Assembly: GCA_049613665.1 (NCBI GenBank)
Contig: JBMZCV010000125.1
Location: forward strand, 1 to 15,841
DNA from: JBMZCV01 sp049613665
Lineage (GTDB): Bacteria; Bacteroidota; Bacteroidia; Chitinophagales; UBA2359
Reading direction: 5' to 3'
Length of the DNA: 15,841 bases
Numbering within the stretch: position 1 is the stretch's first letter; each line of letters starts with the position of its first letter. Below, piece after piece: positions 1 through 6,792 of the stretch. The translations under genes and the position numbers were made by a program. The notes under the pieces were generated by a model. It was not told where the DNA came from and did no database searches. It was given only the letters and a program-made list of their open reading frames with translations.

Positions 1-412
1 GACAAAAGGGAAAAGCGATACATTTTTTTGTCACTGCGAGGCACGAAGCAGTCTTTTTTTTGCATCACAAAATGCCTTGTAAAGACGAAAAGTCGGTAAT
101 TTTTTATTGATAATCATGGTTTTATTTAGATGGCTTCGTTCCTCGCCATGACAAAAGGGAAAAGCGATACATTTTTTTGTCACTGCGAGGCACGAAGCAG
201 TCTTTTTTTTTGCATCACAAAATACCTTGTAAAGACTAAAAGTTGGCATTTTTTTATTGATAATCATTGGTTTTATTAGATGGCTTTGCAGGCTCGCTAT
301 GACAAAAAGAGGGAAAAGCGATACATTTTTTTGTTACTGCGAGGCACGAAGCAGTCTTTTTTTTTGCATCACAAAATGCCTTGTAAAGACGAAAAATTGG
401 TAGTTTTTTATC
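1..412. repeat. Tandem array of about 150-bp palindromic repeat units
   Basis: Three tandem units recur here. The arm reading TCACTGCGAGGCACGAAGCA starts at about 26, 175 and 329 (28-bp arms, with the third reading TTACTGCG). Units 1 and 2 end in an imperfect inverted copy of that arm (129-156 and 279-307). Arms 26-53 and 129-156 match at 23 of 28 positions when one is reverse-complemented. The window opens inside the tail of a further unit, so the array extends to the left. Unit 3 lacks its second arm and runs to within a few bases of the stop codon of the LRR gene at 414. Within each first arm, ACTGC and GCAGT can pair and are followed by 8-10 T on the plus strand, which is terminator-like. 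Such palindromic 'GCGAGG-ACGAAGC' repeats are common intergenic elements in Bacteroidota. A minus-strand reading frame of 78 codons runs through the array but only reflects the repeat. Confidence 0.85.
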
Positions 413-413
413 T

Positions 414-1067
414 CTAATTATGTATAATCTTACAATTAGGCAATAGCTTTTTTAGTTTTTCTATTTTCGCTTTTGGTATAGGCCTTCCAGATAAATAAAG
501 TATTTTTAAATTTTTCAGTTGTCCAATTTCTTTGGGCATTTTGGTTAGATAATTACGACTTAAATCAAGAGTTGTTAAATTTTTTAGCTGTCCAATTTCT
601 TTAGGAATTTTTTTTAATTGATTAGAATTTAAATAAAGTGTTGTTAAATTTTTTAGCTGTCCAATTTCTTTAGGAATTTTTTTTAATTGATTAGAATTTA
701 AACAAAGTGTTGTTAAATTTTTTAGCTGTCCAATTTCTTTAGGAATTTCTTTTAATTGACTTTTTGTTAAATCAAGTGTTGTTAAATTTTTTAGTTGTCC
801 GATTTCTTTAGGGATTGTAGTTAATTGATTGAAACTTAAATAAAGATATTTTAAATTTTTTAGTTGCCCAATTTCTTTAGGAATTTCTGTTATTTTACTG
901 CCTGTTAAGTCCAAAACTTCTAAATCATCTTTTAAATCTACTAGATTATAAGCTGAACGATATTCTCTTCCTGTTGTATCTATCATATAATCAATTTCCT
1001 TGTTTTTGACTTTAGCAAAACCTCTATAATCAAACTGTTCTGCTTGATCATATTTATAATCTATCAT
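414..1067 (-). CDS. LRR protein, 3' fragment of a frameshifted gene (217 aa)
   Basis: This is the second half of a gene split by a 7-bp duplication at 1061-1074. Residues 1-45 (starting MIDYKYDQAEQF) are the second part of a WG-type beta repeat and continue, in another frame, the protein encoded at 1644-1054. They align with residues from about 184 of the intact paralogue at 3586-1697 (IDYKYDKVEQF). From about residue 48 there are six full 23-residue LRRs of the form LxxLxLxxNxLxxIPKEIGQLKN, then a C-terminal cap ending in CKIIHN. The paralogue has about 16 full repeats plus a cap. The fragment has no signal peptide of its own, so if made alone it would stay in the cytoplasm, unlike the parental product. 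Its ATG lies inside the duplication and overlaps the upstream reading frame by 14 bp, so translational restart is possible. I judge it part of a recently broken gene, or one that switches on and off, rather than an independent gene. Confidence 0.75.
   Translation of the reverse strand: MIDYKYDQAEQFDYRGFAKVKNKEIDYMIDTTGREYRSAYNLVDLKDDLEVLDLTGSKITEIPKEIGQLKNLKYLYLSFNQLTTIPKEIGQLKNLTTLDLTKSQLKEIPKEIGQLKNLTTLCLNSNQLKKIPKEIGQLKNLTTLYLNSNQLKKIPKEIGQLKNLTTLDLSRNYLTKMPKEIGQLKNLKILYLSGRPIPKAKIEKLKKLLPNCKIIHN
588..725. repeat. Near-identical 69-bp LRR-coding tandem repeat
   Basis: The units at 588-656 and 657-725 differ at a single base, which changes Tyr to Cys in LTTLYLNSNQ versus LTTLCLNSNQ. Each unit encodes exactly one 23-residue LRR. 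Flanking units on both sides keep the 69-bp period but are more diverged. The near-identity points to a recent unit duplication or gene conversion inside the LRR array. Confidence 0.9.
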
Positions 1068-1644
1068 CTATCATAATATCGCCCTCTTTATCAATAAAGC
1101 CAAACTTATTGTTTTTATAGGCCAAAGCATATTTTCCCTCATAAAAATAAAAAGCATCTATTATCTTTTTATTTTTAGCGTTTAGGCTGTCGGCTTTTAG
1201 TTTTTCATTTTCCGCAATACTTTTCTGTTCCAAAGCATCATTTTTCGCTTTTTCCGCAATACTTTTCTGTTCTAAAGCTTCATTTTCAGCTTTTTTTGCC
1301 TTTTTCTTTTCTTCTTCTGCTATATTCAAGGCCCTTTGAGCCTTTATTTTCGCTTTCTCTGCTTCTTTTTCACTTTTTATAGCCTCTATTTTCAGATTAT
1401 TGATTTGTTCAAAAGTCTTATTTATTCTCATCTTAGCACTATCCATTTTGTTGGGGCAATCTAAGAAAGCAGCGAAATATTTGTTAATTGCCTTTTCGTA
1501 TTGTTCATTTTGTGCAGCAACATCGCCTTCATTTATGAGCTGGCAATAGTCCTTGCATTCTTGTGCAGTTGCTTGCGGTGCTATGCCTAGCAAGAAAGCG
1601 TAGAGAGATAGGAGGCATACAGTTTTTATAATTGTGTTTGGCAT
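1054..1644 (-). CDS. Exported coiled-coil/WG protein, 5' fragment of a frameshifted LRR gene (196 aa)
   Basis: This is the first half of the broken LRR gene. I place the start at the ATG at 1644 (MPNTIIKT), not the in-frame GTG at 1650, because it aligns with MLNT of the paralogue at 3586. Residues 1-27 form a Sec signal peptide with likely cleavage at ATA-Q. Residues 38-62 (GDVAAQNEQYEKAINKYFAAF) look like a TPR-type helix pair. Residues 75-162 are a Lys/Glu/Ala-rich coiled coil containing a duplicated EALEQKSIAE-type segment. Residues 166-190 (KYALAYKNNKFGFIDKEGDI) begin a WG-type repeat. The frame then ends in MIDDRL and TAA. Removing one 7-bp copy of the duplication joins it to the frame ending at 414, giving a 407-residue protein with the same layout as the paralogue. 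It lies 52 bp downstream of that paralogue and is probably cotranscribed with it. Confidence 0.75.
   Translation of the reverse strand: MPNTIIKTVCLLSLYAFLLGIAPQATAQECKDYCQLINEGDVAAQNEQYEKAINKYFAAFLDCPNKMDSAKMRINKTFEQINNLKIEAIKSEKEAEKAKIKAQRALNIAEEEKKKAKKAENEALEQKSIAEKAKNDALEQKSIAENEKLKADSLNAKNKKIIDAFYFYEGKYALAYKNNKFGFIDKEGDIMIDDRL
1061..1074. repeat. 7-bp tandem duplication that breaks the LRR gene
   Basis: On the plus strand CTATCAT occurs twice in direct succession (1061-1067 and 1068-1074), which reads ATGATAG twice on the coding strand. With one copy the coding strand reads GDI-MIDYKYDQAEQF, matching GDI-EIDYKYDKVEQF of the intact paralogue. With two copies the frame shifts and stops after MIDDRL. 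The total length minus 7 bp is 1224, an exact multiple of three. The event is therefore readable to the base. It could be a fixed lesion, a reversible slippage site or a sequencing error. Confidence 0.92.
1212..1295. repeat. 42-bp tandem repeat encoding 14-residue coiled-coil units
   Basis: Two copies (1212-1253 and 1254-1295) match at 38 of 42 positions and encode NDALEQKSIAENEK and NEALEQKSIAEKAK. The paralogous LRR gene lacks this duplication. The coiled-coil stalk therefore differs in length between the paralogues. Confidence 0.8.
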
Positions 1645-1696
1645 GGTCACTTATTTTGCTGAATGAGAGTTTTTTTGTTCAAATTCTTGTGCTTGC

Positions 1697-3586
1697 TTAT
1701 TCATGAAAAACCTTGCAGTAGGGCAATTGCTGTTGAAGCTTGTTGATGGTTTCTTTTGATAAAGAATTTTCTTTGATTTGCAAGCTTTTCAAACGCTTTA
1801 GTTGAGCGATGTCGTTTGGAATATTAGACAATTTATTATAATTTAAATGCAAGTCGATTAAATTGGTGAGCTGTCCGATTTCGTTAGGAAGAGTTGTCAA
1901 TAAGTTGCTATTCAAATCAAGCATTGCCAAGTTTTTTAACTGTCCGATTTCGCTCGAAATATCAGTTAGTTTGTTGTAGTCTAAATACAAGTTCGTCAAA
2001 TTTTTTAATTGCCCAATCTCGCTTGGAAATGTCGTCAATTGATTTCCTTTCAAGCCAAGCGTTGTCAAATTTTTTAATTGTCCGATTTCGCTCGGTAAGG
2101 CTGTTATCTTGTTGTAGTTTAAATGAAGTATGTCCAAATTTTTCAATTGCCCAATGCCTTCTGACACTGCGGTCAATTCGTTTAAACTCAAATCCAAAAC
2201 TACTAAATTTTCTAGCATATTTATTTCATTAGGAAATGTCACAAATTTATTGCCACCCAAATTAAGGTTTATTAAATGTTTTAGTTGGGCGATTTCGCTC
2301 GGAATATTAGCTAATTCATTGTAGTTTAAATAAAGTATTTCTAAATTTTTTAGTGCCCCTATTTCTCTTGGAACACTTGTTATCTGAGTTCGTTTTAAAC
2401 TTAGAATGCGTAAATTTTTCAATTGCCCAATTTCGCTCGGAATGCTTGTTAGTTGATTTCTATTTATATCTAAATAAAGCAAATTTTTTAATTTTGTGAT
2501 TTCGCTCGAAACCTCTTTCAACTGATTGTTAGACAAATAAAGTGCAGTTAGATTTTTTAGTTTTGAAATACTAGGCGGAACTTCAGTTAATTGGTTGTCG
2601 TTTAAGGCCAGCGTTTTTAAGCTTTTTAATTTTGTGATTTCACTCGAAATTTCAGTTAATTGATTGCCATTTAAACCAAGTACCTCTAATTTTTTTAGCC
2701 TTGAAATATCATTCGAAATTTTAGTTATTTGATTGGTATTTAAATAAAGCGTTTTCAAATTTTTTAGCTTTGCAATATCGTTTGGAATTTCCTTTAATTG
2801 ATTGTTGTTTAATAATAAAACTTGGAGCTGCTGATGCTGCAAAATGCTATCTGGAAAAGCACTTAGATTTTGAAATGTTAGGTCTAAGGCTACGATGTCT
2901 TCTTTTAAATCACGAATTTTATAAGCCACTTTATATTCCGTTCCTGTGGTGTCTATCAAATATGCCTGACCGTTTTTTGTGACTTTAGCATAGCCTGTAT
3001 AATTAAACTGTTCTACTTTGTCATATTTATAATCAATCTCAATATCGCCTTTTTTATTGATAAAACCGAACTTCTTGTTTTTATAAGCTAAAGCATATTT
3101 CCCCTCATAAAAATAAAAAGCTTTTATTATTTTTTTATTTTCAGCATTCAAGTCGTCGGCTTTTTGCTTTTCTTTTTCAGCAATATCCTTTTGCTTTTTT
3201 ACCTCTACCAAAGCATTTTGAGCCGATAATTTGGCTTTTTCTGCCTTTTTCTTTTCCACTTCCGCCACATTCAAAGCTTTTTGCGTCTCTTTTTGTGCTT
3301 TGAGTGCTTGTTGCTCATTTTTTTTTGCCTTTATTTTTAGCTGATGAATTTGAGTAAAAACATCATTTATTTTTGCTTTCGCCTTGCCCATTTTATCTGG
3401 ACAATCTAAAAATGCAGCGAAATATTTGCTGATAGCTACTTCAAATTGTTGGTTTTGAGCAGCCGTATCGCCTTCCACTATCAAACAATTGTAATCTTTG
3501 CATTCTTGTGCTGTCGTTTGTTGTGATATGCCTACTAAAAACATGTATAGGCACAATATTTTTATCGCTGTTTTTGTGTTTAGCAT
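1697..3586 (-). CDS. Exported TPR-like/coiled-coil/WG/leucine-rich-repeat protein (629 aa)
   Basis: This is the intact LRR protein of the operon. Residues 1-26 form a signal peptide (hydrophobic core ILCLYMFLVGI, cleavage at TTA-Q). A TPR-like helix pair lies at about 38-62 and a charged coiled coil at about 75-153. WG-type beta repeats lie at about 160-220 (KFGFINKKGDIEIDYKYDKVEQF, then GQAYLIDTTG). From about 231 to the end there are 16 LRRs of 23 residues (LxxLxLxxNQLxxIPSEIGQLKN) and a short cap. LRR solenoids bind proteins or other ligands. The signal peptide places this one in the periplasm or on the surface, although nothing shows outer-membrane attachment or a T9SS tail. It starts 47 bp after the NTPase gene and is followed by a paralogue, so it is probably part of that operon. 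I infer it is the recognition component, but a role in adhesion cannot be excluded. No ligand can be predicted. Confidence 0.9.
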   Translation of the reverse strand: MLNTKTAIKILCLYMFLVGISQQTTAQECKDYNCLIVEGDTAAQNQQFEVAISKYFAAFLDCPDKMGKAKAKINDVFTQIHQLKIKAKKNEQQALKAQKETQKALNVAEVEKKKAEKAKLSAQNALVEVKKQKDIAEKEKQKADDLNAENKKIIKAFYFYEGKYALAYKNKKFGFINKKGDIEIDYKYDKVEQFNYTGYAKVTKNGQAYLIDTTGTEYKVAYKIRDLKEDIVALDLTFQNLSAFPDSILQHQQLQVLLLNNNQLKEIPNDIAKLKNLKTLYLNTNQITKISNDISRLKKLEVLGLNGNQLTEISSEITKLKSLKTLALNDNQLTEVPPSISKLKNLTALYLSNNQLKEVSSEITKLKNLLYLDINRNQLTSIPSEIGQLKNLRILSLKRTQITSVPREIGALKNLEILYLNYNELANIPSEIAQLKHLINLNLGGNKFVTFPNEINMLENLVVLDLSLNELTAVSEGIGQLKNLDILHLNYNKITALPSEIGQLKNLTTLGLKGNQLTTFPSEIGQLKNLTNLYLDYNKLTDISSEIGQLKNLAMLDLNSNLLTTLPNEIGQLTNLIDLHLNYNKLSNIPNDIAQLKRLKSLQIKENSLSKETINKLQQQLPYCKVFHE

Positions 3587-3633
3587 AGTTTTTTGCGTTT
3601 AAGGAGTCGTTCAGAAGTTTTTGTGAATAAATT

Positions 3634-5319
3634 CTATTCCCACGTTACTTTTTTCTTTTTCAAAACAGAGCGGAGGCTATCATTCAAAATTTTCTCTTCA
3701 TCTTTCAGCAAAGCCTTTATTCTATCTAGTGCTAGCTCTAGCTCGCCATTTTGTTGCAAGCCATCTATGACTAATATTCTACGTTCTACTTCTTGCTTGT
3801 TGTAGTCGTCAATTCTTTTTTGAATATTTTTATTGGCTATCGCTAACGAGTTTGCAGCTTGCTGTGATTGATAAAAAAGAAAAACTGCTAAAATGGCAAT
3901 TGCAACTGCTATTAAAGAAATACGTTTTGCCATTTGACTTTGCAATTTTGTTTCTATAGCATTTTGTTGTGCGATTTCCCAGTTTTCCTCCGCCTTTTTT
4001 CGTTGTATTTCTGCTTCTTCTTTTAACTTTCGTTCCTTTCTAAGCTTTCGTTTTTCCTCACTAAGTTTTGCTTTTTGTGCAATGCGTTCTTGTTTTGCTC
4101 GCTCTTTTGCTTCTTTTGCCAAACGCTTCTCACGGCTTTGAGCAATAGGCTCTAACAGCGAGTCGTGACTAAGCTCATAAGTATTGCCCAAGCGATTTTT
4201 TTCACGCCTAATCAAGCGAGTTTGCAATAGTTGTTCTAAAAACTGTTGTGCAACCTTAAACCTTATTTTCAATAGTTCTTCATCTACGCCTATTCTACGG
4301 TTTTCAACAATGAGTTCTTCTTCTATCAGTTGTCGTGCTTTGTGCTGTTCATTTGCTGGCAGTTCTGCAATTTTACTTTCATAATATTGGTTTTGAATAT
4401 TATCCATATTGCCAATATCTTTTGGAAATATGGTGATGTCAATTTTACCTTTCGCTTGTTGTTTCGCTACTTTTGTTTCTAGATGTTGACACAAAATCTG
4501 TAACTGAAAACTTTCTATTTCGCCTTGCTCATTGCTCAAATAGTCTAACATTTTGTCAAGTGTATCATCGTCATAATCAAAAGCTTGCGTCCATAAATCC
4601 TCATCTTGTAGCTCGGCAGGAATTAAAATAGCATCTTCGGCGGCGGTGCGTAGCAAAGGCTTCAAATGATAGCGATTAGACAAGATAGCAGGGAGTTGTC
4701 GGCTCATTTCGTCCATGAGACTCAACTTGTCGGAGCGAATCAGAAATAGCAATTTGACAGACAAAGGGCTAAACCATTGCAGTTGCTCGGCAGTGCGTGC
4801 CGCACGATTGATTTGTTGCAGTTGTTGCCGAATATTGTCGGGCAATCTATCGTTGAGCATTTCGGCAAGTTGCAAGCTACATGCTTTTCTATCGGCTTCT
4901 TGATGCAGAAAAAACTCTTCAAATTGGTCGAATACAAATAGGGGCAAAAAGTCTTTCGCCTCAAACTCGCAAGCTTTTAGGCATTGCCACAAAGTAGGCG
5001 TTTTATTATTTTCCACATATTTTTGTAGCAGCTTTTGGTTCACGAAAGGTTCTAAAGCATTGTAGATATGCTCTAATGGTGTAAATTTTTTGTCTTGAAA
5101 ACGTACTTCTAGCGGATAAATATCTTCGTCATTGAGCAGAGGCATCACGCCAGCCTGTATGAGCGAGGTTTTGCCAATGCCAGATTTCGCAAATACGACA
5201 CCCAAATCTTTGGCTTTGATAAGGTGTAAAATGTCTTCTATTTCATCGTTGCGGCCGTGAAACAGCAACTGCTGACTTTCCTCGAAAGGCAAAACGCCCG
5301 GATAGCGATTGTTTTTCAT
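3634..5319 (-). CDS. nSTAND-type P-loop NTPase with C-terminal transmembrane anchor (561 aa)
   Basis: This is a STAND-class signalling NTPase of the nSTAND1-like type. The N-terminus YPGVLPFEESQQLLFHGR (residues 6-23) is the usual entry motif of that family. The P-loop is AKSGIGKTS (44-52), with Ala in place of the first Gly of GxxxxGKT. Walker B is LPLFVFDQFEEFF (125-137), the family's DQFEE box, and LLFLIRSDKL (190-199) is the sensor-1 region. A winged-helix-like part ends in YELSHDSLLEPIA (381-393). A basic coiled coil (about 396-462) leads to one membrane segment (about 467-483) and a 78-residue tail rich in charged helices. Positive charge before the segment suggests the NTPase faces the cytoplasm and the tail the periplasm. 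Many relatives carry WD40 or TPR arrays after the anchor, but none is present here, and LRR proteins are encoded next door instead. The gene starts 12 bp after the SIR2-TIR gene, which implies tight coexpression. I infer an oligomerising switch that activates the TIR partner. Confidence 0.88.
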   Translation of the reverse strand: MKNNRYPGVLPFEESQQLLFHGRNDEIEDILHLIKAKDLGVVFAKSGIGKTSLIQAGVMPLLNDEDIYPLEVRFQDKKFTPLEHIYNALEPFVNQKLLQKYVENNKTPTLWQCLKACEFEAKDFLPLFVFDQFEEFFLHQEADRKACSLQLAEMLNDRLPDNIRQQLQQINRAARTAEQLQWFSPLSVKLLFLIRSDKLSLMDEMSRQLPAILSNRYHLKPLLRTAAEDAILIPAELQDEDLWTQAFDYDDDTLDKMLDYLSNEQGEIESFQLQILCQHLETKVAKQQAKGKIDITIFPKDIGNMDNIQNQYYESKIAELPANEQHKARQLIEEELIVENRRIGVDEELLKIRFKVAQQFLEQLLQTRLIRREKNRLGNTYELSHDSLLEPIAQSREKRLAKEAKERAKQERIAQKAKLSEEKRKLRKERKLKEEAEIQRKKAEENWEIAQQNAIETKLQSQMAKRISLIAVAIAILAVFLFYQSQQAANSLAIANKNIQKRIDDYNKQEVERRILVIDGLQQNGELELALDRIKALLKDEEKILNDSLRSVLKKKKVTWE

Positions 5320-5331
5320 CTTGTTGCTGTT

Positions 5332-6591
5332 TTAATATTTAATGAGTTTTTCTAATTCTTTGCTGATATTTTTGTAGGCAAGGTCTTCATTTGAAATGCT
5401 AATGGCTTTGTTGTCACTTGGCAGTTTTGGCAAATTTTTGTAAAAAGTGGCATCTTCCAAATCGCACGGTCTTGTCAAAATAGGAATGATTTGTTTCTTA
5501 TCGGTGTGCGGCTGAAACAATAGTTCTTCCATTTGGCAATCGCTCCAAAAATCGCTGCTCAACAAAGGCAAAATAATATCGGCATCATTTATCATTTGAG
5601 CGAGGCGAACATTATAGTCTTGATGCCCCAAAATATCGGCTTTGCTACATAACTTTAAATGCGTTTTTGGTTTCAAAGCTTTTTTTAGCTTATCATAAAA
5701 ACTTTTGTCATCATCTGCATAAACAACCATTACTTTTTTATCGGTTTTTGTTTTTGGTACAATTTGCTCATCTGGCATTTCTTGTAGCAGAGTTTCTATA
5801 AATTCATTGGTATTTTGCGGAAGAAACTCAAAAGCAAATTTATTTTTATAAAACTCTTGGGTTAAAAAGCCACAATCTATATTTTTGTGTTTTGGCGAAA
5901 AACTATCTATTGGCTTAATTTTTAGACTTTCGAGCAACATGCGAAAATGCCATGCTTCAAAATTGAAACCTAAAAACAAGAGTGATACATCTTTTAAATG
6001 ACTGATAATTTTATTGGGAACAGCATTGGCATTGCTCACCAAACTATGCACAAACTTTACCTCATCTTCGGCAGTCAAAACCGTAGAGCTTGGGTCTTCT
6101 AGCGAACCAAACAAGTTGTAAACTAAAGGCTTTTCGGCATCAAAAGCCCCTATGTTTTGCTCATGTTCTTGTTTAGAAAAATGATAATACACACTTTGCA
6201 CTTTCTTTTTTTTCTTTTGCAAAGCACGAAACATAAAGTCATCTGGCGAGGTATTGATGATAAGATGGAAAGGCAAGTTGGCTAGTTGCTGATAAATGCC
6301 AGGAATAGCAGCACTTCCTTGCCTATATATTTTTTTCATTCTACTCTCCAAACGAATGCGTTTTCGCTTGTTGTTGGCTAAATATTGCTGAAAAACATAG
6401 TGCAAATTATTTTTGTGTGACTCTTTGTAAAATATCTGTTCTTTATCAAGGCGAGTAGTAATGTATTTTGCAAAAGCATGATGTAGCAATATGTTTTCAT
6501 TTTCATAGGCTATATTAGGCAAAGCATCGCCTAATAACAAAACACACTTTTGCTCTTGTATATCATCAATAAAGTCGTCCCATTCTATCAT
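5332..6591 (-). CDS. SIR2-like/TIR domain fusion protein, predicted effector (419 aa)
   Basis: The N-terminal part has the SIR2-like fold pattern: CVLLLGDALPNIA (16-28), LIINTSPDDFMFRAL (110-124), KPLVYNLFGSLEDPSSTVLT (154-173) and VSLLFLGFNFEAWHF (202-216). Residues 285-419 form a TIR domain: KKVMVVYADDDKSFYDKL, SKADILGHQD, DADIILPLLSSDFWSDCQMEEL and IIPILTRPCDLEDATF. Glu355/356 after the Cys sits where TIR NAD-cleaving enzymes have their catalytic glutamate. The SIR2 part looks degenerate: the expected TTN-D is NTSPDD and the expected LHG is LFG. TIR and SIR2 effectors in bacterial defence deplete NAD, and here the TIR domain is the better candidate for activity. I start at the ATG at 6591. 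The frame is open up to 6732, but that extension would be encoded by the upstream terminator and low-complexity DNA. It is the first gene of the operon and lies 12 bp before the NTPase gene. Confidence 0.85.
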   Translation of the reverse strand: MIEWDDFIDDIQEQKCVLLLGDALPNIAYENENILLHHAFAKYITTRLDKEQIFYKESHKNNLHYVFQQYLANNKRKRIRLESRMKKIYRQGSAAIPGIYQQLANLPFHLIINTSPDDFMFRALQKKKKKVQSVYYHFSKQEHEQNIGAFDAEKPLVYNLFGSLEDPSSTVLTAEDEVKFVHSLVSNANAVPNKIISHLKDVSLLFLGFNFEAWHFRMLLESLKIKPIDSFSPKHKNIDCGFLTQEFYKNKFAFEFLPQNTNEFIETLLQEMPDEQIVPKTKTDKKVMVVYADDDKSFYDKLKKALKPKTHLKLCSKADILGHQDYNVRLAQMINDADIILPLLSSDFWSDCQMEELLFQPHTDKKQIIPILTRPCDLEDATFYKNLPKLPSDNKAISISNEDLAYKNISKELEKLIKY

Positions 6592-6715
6592 AGTTTTTTG
6601 CTTTTTGCTAGGAAAAATGATTTTCAGTATAAATATATAAAAAGTATTAAATAGTGTTTGGCATTTATAATGATTCAAAAAAAAGATAAAGTCCTTATTT
6701 TTTTCATAATAAAGC

Positions 6716-6751
6716 AAAAAACCTTGCCACATTTGTTAAAATATGACAAGG
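6716..6751 (-). terminator. Intrinsic terminator after the T9SS-secreted protein gene
   Basis: On the minus strand, CCTTGTCATATTT (6751-6739) pairs with AAATGTGGCAAGG (6734-6722) over 13 bp. Two of the pairs are G-U wobbles that would be mismatches on the plus strand. Six T follow at once (6721-6716). The hairpin lies about 40 bp past the stop codon at 6793 and ends transcription before the SIR2-TIR gene. Confidence 0.85.
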
Positions 6752-6792
6752 CAATTTCTTTTTGAGTGTTACTTGCTTTAAAAATTAGTTTT

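Noticed and set aside
31..267. 78-codon minus-strand reading frame with an internally repeated peptide
   Set aside because: It lies wholly in the palindromic repeat array, and its repeated peptide simply mirrors the 150-bp DNA unit.
588..888. Regular 69-bp spacing considered as a CRISPR-like array
   Set aside because: The whole unit is repeated with no unique spacers, and it translates into 23-residue LRRs.
1645..1650. GTG start two codons upstream of the chosen start of the broken LRR gene
   Set aside because: The ATG at 1644 aligns with the start of the intact paralogue.
1894..2324. Plus-strand open frames opposite the LRR gene
   Set aside because: They are antisense shadows of the periodic LRR codons and have Ser/Leu/Phe-biased low-complexity translations.
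6592..6732. 47-codon N-terminal extension of the SIR2-TIR protein
   Set aside because: It would be encoded by the preceding gene's terminator hairpin and T-rich DNA. The protein from the ATG at 6591 begins directly with the SIR2-like domain.
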